Position numbers and translations under genes: made by a program. 11,219 nucleotides of DNA from Thermodesulfobacteriales bacterium (lineage in GTDB: Bacteria > Desulfobacterota_D > UBA1144 > Nemesobacterales > UBA2774). Under the pieces are notes generated by a model. The model worked only from the letters and a program-made list of their open reading frames with translations. It made no database searches and had not been told where the DNA came from. The stretch lies in NCBI GenBank assembly GCA_004525335.1, contig SPCL01000060.1, forward strand, positions 1-11,219. Reading direction: 5' to 3'. This document shows positions 1-4,806 of this stretch, piece after piece. How positions within the stretch are numbered: position 1 is the stretch's first letter; every line of letters begins with the position of its first letter.

Positions 1-349
1 AAATATTTTTACTGAAAATATGAAAGTTGGGGATATTATAAATATTCCTATAGCTCATGGTGAGGGAAATTATTTCTGTACGCCGCAAGAGCTGAAAGCA
101 CTTAATGAAAATTCTCAAATAGTCTTCAGATATTGCGCTGCAAATGGGGATATAACTGACGAATCTAATCCTAATGGATCAATAGAAAATATAGCTGGCA
201 TAACTAACAGATCAGGCAATGTGTTGGGTATGATGCCTCACCCGGAAAGATGTGCCGAAGAAATACTTAATGGAACCCAAGGTAAAATGATTTTTGAATC
301 TATTCTCTGCCGGCTTAATCTAAACAAGAAAGAAGAGAGCCGAGCTTAA
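1..349 (+). CDS. purQ: Phosphoribosylformylglycinamidine synthase glutaminase subunit PurQ, 3' part
   Basis: This is the C-terminal part of the glutamine amidotransferase subunit that supplies ammonia to PurL in the fourth step of de novo purine synthesis, in the cytoplasm. The reading frame is open from base 2, so the gene begins upstream of the window; the ATG at 20 is internal. Visible family signatures are IPIAHGEGNYF, then NPNGS..IAGI.N, and the motif GMMPHPER, whose His (bases 239-241) and Glu (245-247) complete the class I amidotransferase catalytic triad. The nucleophile Cys lies in the missing N-terminal half. The tail KKEESRA is ordinary. Only 26 bases separate the stop from the next small ORF, so they may be co-transcribed. 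Identification is firm; full length cannot be checked. Confidence 0.95.
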   Translation, partial: NIFTENMKVGDIINIPIAHGEGNYFCTPQELKALNENSQIVFRYCAANGDITDESNPNGSIENIAGITNRSGNVLGMMPHPERCAEEILNGTQGKMIFESILCRLNLNKKEESRA

Positions 350-375
350 TGTTCTTTATCGGAAGATACTTTTAA

Positions 376-522
376 ATGGGCAAATTGCTAATACTAGTTT
401 TGATAATCCTTATTTCTTTTTGGATAGGAAGATTATCGGTGAGCGCAAAAAAGGATAAAGTTTCTAGAAACACATCTCAAGATGAATCTACTATAATAGA
501 CATTGAAATTGATGATGAATGA
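376..522 (+). CDS. Small single-pass membrane protein, 48 aa, unknown function
   Basis: A short ORF beginning ATG at 376 with a GGAAG at 361-365 as a possible ribosome binding site (10-base spacing). It encodes one hydrophobic segment (about residues 4-17, LLILVLIILISFWI), then a short basic stretch (KKDK) and an acidic tail ending DIEIDDE. This is the layout of a small membrane-anchored protein with a charged cytoplasmic or periplasmic tail. I do not recognise a family and assign no function. The stop codon lies at the junction of a perfect 16-bp tandem duplication; with only one repeat copy the frame would end two codons differently (…DDES then stop). It could be a chance ORF, but a start-proximal membrane segment and the close position behind purQ favour a real gene. 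Confidence 0.5.
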   Translation: MGKLLILVLIILISFWIGRLSVSAKKDKVSRNTSQDESTIIDIEIDDE

Positions 523-536
523 AATTGATGATGAAT
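504..536 (+). repeat. Perfect 16-bp tandem duplication at the end of the small ORF
   Basis: The unit GAAATTGATGATGAAT occurs at 505-520 and again directly at 521-536 with no mismatch; base 504 also fits the period, giving just over two copies. The unit is not a multiple of three, so the second copy is read out of frame. The TGA that ends the small ORF (520-522) is created across the copy junction. This looks like a recent slippage event. Confidence 0.9.
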
Positions 537-586
537 CGTAATTTAAATATAGTTTCCAACCAAATATTATAAATCCCTGCTCAAAC

Positions 587-598
587 ACAAATATTTGT
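587..598. promoter_or_regulatory. Candidate operator: 12-bp palindrome upstream of the sulfur operon
   Basis: ACAAATATTTGT is a perfect 12-base inverted repeat in the 149-base gap before the TusA-like gene. It overlaps the candidate -35 element at 595-600, so a dimeric regulator bound here would interfere with transcription. A second, looser inverted pair, CTCAAAC (580-586) and GTTTGAG (644-650), brackets the region. No regulator family is assigned; AT-rich palindromes of this size can arise by chance. Confidence 0.3.
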
Positions 599-623
599 TG
601 CAAATGTGCCTATATGGTACTCT
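595..623 (+). promoter_or_regulatory. Candidate promoter of the sulfur operon
   Basis: TTGTTG at 595-600 is followed after 17 bases by TACTCT at 618-623, which is preceded by TG at the extended -10 position (615-616). Each hexamer matches the sigma-70 consensus at only three positions, so the call rests on spacing and the TG. It would place transcription start near 630, about 40 bases ahead of the first gene. Confidence 0.3.
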
Positions 624-671
624 TACAGCAGTAAAACTTATAGGTTTGAGTGTAAATGAAGGGGTAATCAA

Positions 672-908
672 ATGGCAGAATATAAAATAGACAATCAGAT
701 AGATATAACTAAAGAAATTTGTCCCATGACATTTGTGAAGACCAAGCTGAAACTTGAAACAATGTCCACAGGGGAAGTCTTAGAGGTTACTCTACGCGAG
801 GGTGAGCCTTTAATTAACGTTCCCAAGAGTGTTGAGCAGGATGGACATAAAATATTAGATCTCCGCCAGGAAGGCGATATATACAAACTTGTAATTGAGC
901 GTACTTAA
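672..908 (+). CDS. TusA-like sulfurtransferase, 78 aa
   Basis: A small cytoplasmic sulfur-relay protein of the TusA/SirA/YedF family, which carries sulfur as a persulfide on a conserved cysteine near the N-terminus. The length (78 aa) is typical. The signature ICPMTFVKTKLKLE places the active Cys at residue 17 followed by Pro18; the usual CPxP motif is here CPMT, the second proline being threonine. The later VPKSVEQDGHK segment and the C-terminal strand YKLVIER also fit the fold. It has a good ribosome binding site, GAAGGGG at 658-664. Its stop overlaps the next gene's start by one base (TAATG), so translation is probably coupled to the cysteine synthase. I infer that it delivers sulfur within this operon. 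It lacks a C-terminal Gly-Gly and so cannot itself be the thiocarboxylate carrier. Confidence 0.88.
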   Translation: MAEYKIDNQIDITKEICPMTFVKTKLKLETMSTGEVLEVTLREGEPLINVPKSVEQDGHKILDLRQEGDIYKLVIERT

Positions 909-1855
909 TGAGCGTTTCCTTAGCCAGAAATAAGTTTTCAGAAAGCGGTTTAAAAAGAGCTGGTTCCGTAATTGAATTGGTTGGAAATACGCCTCTTATC
1001 AAACTAACGAAGATTACAGAAGGGGTAAGCCCGGGGGTTGAGGTCTACGCTAAGGCTGAGTGGTTTAACCCCGGAGGTTCTGTAAAGGACAGGCCTGCCC
1101 TATGGATGATCTTAGATGGGATAAATTCCGGTCAACTTACACACGACAAAATCCTTATGGATTCTTCCTCTGGTAATACTGCTATTGCATATGCAATGTT
1201 TGGAGCTGCTTTAGGTTACGAAGTTGAACTTGTAACACCAATGAATATTAATATTGAAAGAAAAAAAACTCTCACAGCTTTTGGAGCCAAAATAATTTAC
1301 TCAGATCCACTCGAAGGCTCAGACGGAGCTATAAGGCTTGCTAGAAAATTAAAAGCTGAAAATATGGATAAGTATTATATGCCTGATCAGTATAACAATC
1401 CCGCCAACCCCCAGTCTCATTATGATACAACTGCTGTTGAGATTTGGGATCAGACAGAAGGCAGGGTAACGCATTTCCTAGCCGGACTAGGCACAAGCGG
1501 GACATTTATGGGGACCAGCAGAAGGCTTAAGGAGTTCAATCCTGAAATTAAGACAATTTCTGTTGAACCCTCTGAGGCTTTACACGGGCTTGAAGGCATG
1601 AAGCATATGTCTTCATCAATTGTCCCGGGAATATATGATTCACATAAAGCGGATGAATTGGTTGGAGTTAAGACTGAAGATGCCTATGATACAATGAAAG
1701 ACCTTCTAAAAAAGGAAGGCATTTTTGTCGGCCACTCAAGTGGCGCTGTTGCATATGCTGCGATTGAGTGCGCTAAGACGCTTGAAGAGGGTGTAGTGGT
1801 TACAGTTTTTCCTGATGGCGGTTACAGATATTTGAGCGGAGGTATATGGTGGTAA
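908..1855 (+). CDS. cysM: PLP-dependent cysteine synthase (CysK/CysM family), 315 aa
   Basis: A fold type II PLP enzyme that replaces the leaving group of an activated serine (O-acetyl- or O-phosphoserine) with sulfur to give cysteine. Motifs in order: VGNTPL at residues 25-30; NPGGSVKDRPA with the PLP lysine at K60; SSSGNT at 86-91 with the PLP-contacting Asn90; GLGTSGT at 193-199, the phosphate-binding loop; and FPDGGYRYLS at 301-310. The glycine usually following GNT is alanine here. Length is normal and it ends in Ile-Trp-Trp. Neighbours (TusA-like, JAMM protease, MoeB-like) point to a protein-bound sulfur donor, as for mycobacterial CysM with CysO, rather than free sulfide; this is inference, and the activated serine substrate cannot be read from the sequence. 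Homocysteine or another thiol as product cannot be excluded. Confidence 0.9.
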   Translation: MSVSLARNKFSESGLKRAGSVIELVGNTPLIKLTKITEGVSPGVEVYAKAEWFNPGGSVKDRPALWMILDGINSGQLTHDKILMDSSSGNTAIAYAMFGAALGYEVELVTPMNINIERKKTLTAFGAKIIYSDPLEGSDGAIRLARKLKAENMDKYYMPDQYNNPANPQSHYDTTAVEIWDQTEGRVTHFLAGLGTSGTFMGTSRRLKEFNPEIKTISVEPSEALHGLEGMKHMSSSIVPGIYDSHKADELVGVKTEDAYDTMKDLLKKEGIFVGHSSGAVAYAAIECAKTLEEGVVVTVFPDGGYRYLSGGIWW

Positions 1856-2262
1856 AGGTACTAAAATCAGCTTATGATGGAATGATTAAGCATGCCGAGG
1901 CAGGTTTCCCACATGAGATTTGCGGGGTAATGATCGGGTCAAACGGCGATATTACTCATTACAAAGAGTGCGGGAATCTTAACACTGAAAGAGCTCATGA
2001 CCGTTATGAACTGGACCCTGTTTCTTTCAAAGAAGCGGATGAATGGGCAAGAGAAAACAATATGGGAATACTGGGAATATATCACTCACACCCTGATCAT
2101 CCCTCCAAAGCTTCCGAAACTGATAGGCAAAGAGGTTGGCCTGACTGGATATATATCATTTTCTCCATTATGGGTGGAAAGTATAGCGACGCAAGAGCAT
2201 GGGTGCTTGAGGATTTTGATGCTCAATTTAATGAAGAAGAAATAGAAGTTGTGGAAGGTTGA
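1846..2262 (+). CDS. M67-family JAMM/MPN+ zinc metallopeptidase, 138 aa
   Basis: A bacterial JAMM-domain protease. Members in sulfur-carrier operons (Mec in mycobacteria, HcyD in Wolinella) trim residues after the C-terminal Gly-Gly of a ubiquitin-like carrier or release an amino acid joined to it. The whole catalytic set is present: Glu24 in PHEICG, then the zinc site HSHPDHPSKASETD with His80, His82, Ser90 and Asp93. Length fits a single-domain M67 protein. The gene overlaps the end of the cysteine synthase by 10 bases. Its ribosome binding site GGAGG (1838-1842) lies inside that gene, only three bases before the ATG at 1846; the in-frame GTG at 1849 has a more usual six-base spacing and is an alternative start. 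The cleavage target is unknown because no carrier gene is nearby. Confidence 0.9.
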   Translation: MVVKVLKSAYDGMIKHAEAGFPHEICGVMIGSNGDITHYKECGNLNTERAHDRYELDPVSFKEADEWARENNMGILGIYHSHPDHPSKASETDRQRGWPDWIYIIFSIMGGKYSDARAWVLEDFDAQFNEEEIEVVEG

Positions 2263-2265
2263 AAA

Positions 2266-3087
2266 TTGCAATTAACTGAAGATCAAATTTATCGCTACAG
2301 CAGACACATCCTACTTCCTGAGGTTGGAGGTGAAGGGCAAAGAAAGCTTTTGGATGCAAAGGTTTTTTGCGTTGGAGTTGGAGGGCTCGGATCCCCAATT
2401 GCGCTTTACTTAGCCGCTGCAGGAGTTGGGACACTAGGAATTGCTGACTCGGACCAAGTAGATATCTCAAATCTTCAAAGGCAAGTTCTTCACTACACAG
2501 AAGACATAGGAAAGCCTAAAACACATTCCGCACAAGAGAAGCTTGAAAAATTAAATCCTGATGTTGATATAATTGCCTACGACAGTCTCATAACAAAAGA
2601 TAATATCAGAGATATAGTAAAGAATTATGACATAGTGGTTGATGGATCCGATAATTTTCAGACACGTTATCTTGTTAACGACGCCTGCTTTTTTGAGAAA
2701 AAAACTCTCATATCAGGAGCTATTTTCCAGTTTGAAGGTCAGATTTCAGTATTTAAACCGCATAACGGGGGAGCTTGCTACCGATGTTTATATCCTGAGA
2801 TACCGCCTGAGGGCATGATGCCAAGCTGCCAAGAGGCCGGGATATTAGGCGCTGTAGCTGGAACGGTTGGAACTATGCAGGCAGTTGAGACACTTAAGGA
2901 AATTTTAGAAATCGGCGATACTCTGGAAGATCGTCTTTTAATATTCAATGCCCTTAAAATGACTTTTGATTTAGTTAAAGTGAATAAACACCCCAAATGT
3001 TGTCTCTGCGGGGAAAATGCATCCATAAAAGAAGTAGCCGAATATGTGAAGCCTGAATGTGATTTTGAGAACTCAGCTCACTCTTGA
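2266..3087 (+). CDS. MoeB/ThiF/HesA-family E1-like adenylyltransferase, 273 aa
   Basis: An ATP-dependent enzyme that adenylates the C-terminal Gly-Gly of a small ubiquitin-like carrier (MoaD, ThiS or CysO type) before sulfur is loaded as a thiocarboxylate. Features in order: RYSRHILLPEVG at residues 10-21; nucleotide-binding GVGGLGS at 37-43; ISNLQRQ with Arg72; KPK at 83-85; DGSDN at 126-130; and two zinc CxxC pairs, C171/C174 and C245/C248. C188 in the PSCQEAG segment matches the conserved MoeB cysteine. There is no rhodanese domain, so sulfur must come from another protein, plausibly the TusA-like one. The start is TTG at 2266, four bases after the protease stop, supported by GGAAGG at 2253-2258. 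Context argues for a role in cysteine synthesis rather than molybdopterin, though it may serve both. Confidence 0.9.
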   Translation: MQLTEDQIYRYSRHILLPEVGGEGQRKLLDAKVFCVGVGGLGSPIALYLAAAGVGTLGIADSDQVDISNLQRQVLHYTEDIGKPKTHSAQEKLEKLNPDVDIIAYDSLITKDNIRDIVKNYDIVVDGSDNFQTRYLVNDACFFEKKTLISGAIFQFEGQISVFKPHNGGACYRCLYPEIPPEGMMPSCQEAGILGAVAGTVGTMQAVETLKEILEIGDTLEDRLLIFNALKMTFDLVKVNKHPKCCLCGENASIKEVAEYVKPECDFENSAHS

Positions 3088-3136
3088 AAAGTGCTAAAAT
3101 TCAACCATATTTCAACAATAAAGATTATAAGAAATA

Positions 3137-3150
3137 CACAGCTTGCTGTG
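3137..3150. other. Short hairpin just upstream of the nuoN promoter
   Basis: CACAGC and GCTGTG form a 6-bp inverted repeat around TT, ending three bases before the -35 element at 3154. There is no following T-run, so it is not an obvious terminator. It could be a regulator site just upstream of the promoter. Confidence 0.3.
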
Positions 3151-3153
3151 AAC

Positions 3154-3182
3154 TTGACAACACCTTGTCCCTCCAACATACT
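3154..3182 (+). promoter_or_regulatory. Sigma-70 type promoter for nuoN
   Basis: A consensus -35 TTGACA (3154-3159) is followed after 17 bases by CATACT (3177-3182), matching four of six -10 positions. Transcription would start near 3190, giving a leader of about 50 bases. That leader includes the ribosome binding site GGGGA (3229-3233), seven bases before the ATG. Confidence 0.6.
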
Positions 3183-3240
3183 AAAATACTCAAAACAACC
3201 TTTTAACTCTTTAGACTCAACTAATTTCGGGGAATTTTAA

Positions 3241-4704
3241 ATGGATTTAAGCGAGGTTTTTAAAAGCACTTTTCTTATCGGACCGGAACTTTCACTAATA
3301 ATTGCCGGCCTAATAATAATAGTTCTGGATCCAGTATTGAGAGGACCTGCAAAAAAGAATATTTTCGGTATTGCCCTTTTAGGGTTAGCAATTGGTTTTA
3401 TACTAAATTTAAAGAGGTTTGGAGTACCTGAAACAGCATTCTCAGGGGCGCTTTCTTTAGATCAGTTCGCAGCATATTTTAATGTTATTTTTCTAATCGG
3501 CGCATTCCTTGCCGTCATTCTTTCAAAAGACTATCTTTCAAATATAAGTAAGTACTCAAATGAGTTCTACGCCCTTATACTTTTTTCAACATCCGGGATG
3601 ATGATCCTAAGCTCTGCGCAAGAGTTTATGACTCTTTTCCTTGGATTTGAGATCATGTCTATCTCGGTATATATACTCTCGGCTTTTAACAGAAAATCTG
3701 TGAGATCAACAGAGGCCGGGATTAAATATCTCATATTGGGCGGGTTCTCCTCAGCAATTCTTCTTTATGGAATAGCTCTTCTCTACGGGGCTTCAGGTTC
3801 TGTGTATCTGAGCGAAATTGTAAGCAAATTTGATCCATCAAATCCATTATTCTTAGCGGGTAGCGCACTTGTTCTTGTAGGTTTTATATTTAAGATAGGG
3901 GCTTTTCCATTCCATCAGTGGGTTCCTGATGTTTATGAAGGAGCGCCGATGCCTGTAACTGCTTTTATGTCGGTAGGAGTAAAAGCAGCAGCCTTTGCAA
4001 TACTACTCAGGGTTATCTTTGAAGGATTCTCCGAGATTCAGCTAAGCATTATGCCGGTTCTATGGATAGTTGCCGTGTTCACTATGGTGGTCGGGAATAT
4101 AGCGGCAATAGCTCAAAAGAGTATAAAACGTATGCTTGCTTACTCTAGCATTGCTCATGCCGGATATGCCTTGGTAGGGGTAGTTGCTGCATATGGTGGT
4201 GATGAATTAGCAGTAAGTAGTGTGATCTATTATCTTTTTGCATATATGTTTATGAACATGGGGGCATTTGGGGTACTGGCTTATTTATCAAGAGACGGCA
4301 AAGAGTGTGAAACGTTTGAAGATATTTCCGGTCTCTGGAAAAAAAGGCCATATCTAGCTCTTGCGCTAGGTGTATTTATGTTTTCTCTTGCGGGAATTCC
4401 TCCAACTATAGGGTTTTTCGCCAAATATAGAATTTTTCTTTCGGCCGTTCAGGCGGATTTTTATTGGCTTGCAGTTATAGGCATATTAAGCAGCGTTGTT
4501 TCAGCATATTATTATTTGCGAGTGCTTGTTTATGTATATATGAAGGAGGAGACAACTACTTTCCCATCATTTAAGATGGCCTCGTCAATTGTGCTTATAA
4601 TTCTATGTTTGGGGACTCTAATTCTGGGAGTATTTCCTTTTGATTCCTGGGACTTAGCTCTACAAGCAGCAGGATCTGTATTGGTTGCTTTTAGGGGCGG
4701 ATAA
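3241..4704 (+). CDS. nuoN: NADH-quinone oxidoreductase subunit N, 487 aa
   Basis: An antiporter-like subunit in the membrane arm of complex I, one of the proton-pumping channels. The protein is hydrophobic almost throughout, consistent with about 14 membrane helices, and has the usual length. The charged residues of the proton path are all present: Glu137 in FLGFEIMS, Lys162, Lys218 in KIGAFPFHQWVPDVYEGAP, Lys248 in VKAAAF, and Lys395 in GFFAKY, corresponding to the functionally important E. coli NuoN residues. The loop AQKSIKRMLAYSSIAHAG is also diagnostic. The gene stands alone here: nuoM and nuoL, its normal upstream neighbours, are absent, and it has its own promoter. Four other nuo genes lie about 3 kb downstream on the opposite strand. 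Confusion with MrpD or HyfB-type antiporters is unlikely given the fit to NuoN. Confidence 0.95.
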   Translation: MDLSEVFKSTFLIGPELSLIIAGLIIIVLDPVLRGPAKKNIFGIALLGLAIGFILNLKRFGVPETAFSGALSLDQFAAYFNVIFLIGAFLAVILSKDYLSNISKYSNEFYALILFSTSGMMILSSAQEFMTLFLGFEIMSISVYILSAFNRKSVRSTEAGIKYLILGGFSSAILLYGIALLYGASGSVYLSEIVSKFDPSNPLFLAGSALVLVGFIFKIGAFPFHQWVPDVYEGAPMPVTAFMSVGVKAAAFAILLRVIFEGFSEIQLSIMPVLWIVAVFTMVVGNIAAIAQKSIKRMLAYSSIAHAGYALVGVVAAYGGDELAVSSVIYYLFAYMFMNMGAFGVLAYLSRDGKECETFEDISGLWKKRPYLALALGVFMFSLAGIPPTIGFFAKYRIFLSAVQADFYWLAVIGILSSVVSAYYYLRVLVYVYMKEETTTFPSFKMASSIVLIILCLGTLILGVFPFDSWDLALQAAGSVLVAFRGG

Positions 4705-4762
4705 TTTCTACTTAAACGGCCTCCTCTCTTATCGTACGAGCCACAATTTAAACCTAACAATT

Positions 4763-4791
4763 TTGAATACTTAAGCTAAATATTGTATAAT
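4763..4791 (+). promoter_or_regulatory. Promoter of ftsK-lolA abutting the start codon
   Basis: TTGAAT (4763-4768) and a perfect -10 TATAAT (4786-4791) are separated by exactly 17 bases. The expected transcription start, about A4799, leaves only some 8 bases before the ATG at 4807, and no Shine-Dalgarno sequence lies in that interval. The message would be nearly leaderless. Confidence 0.6.
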
Positions 4792-4806
4792 TAACTTTAA
4801 CAATCC

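Noticed and set aside
3084..3104. TTGAA/TTCAA inverted pair at the end of the MoeB-like gene as a terminator
   Set aside because: A five-base stem with a long loop and no T-run is expected by chance in AT-rich DNA.
3088..3240. Searched the gap after the MoeB-like gene for a ThiS/MoaD/CysO carrier ORF
   Set aside because: The gap of 153 bases is shorter than the smallest normal carrier gene, and I see no Gly-Gly-stop reading frame in it; it holds the nuoN promoter instead.
4732..4739. TCGTACGA palindrome between nuoN and ftsK as an operator or terminator stem
   Set aside because: Only eight bases, no flanking symmetry and no T-run; nothing else supports it.
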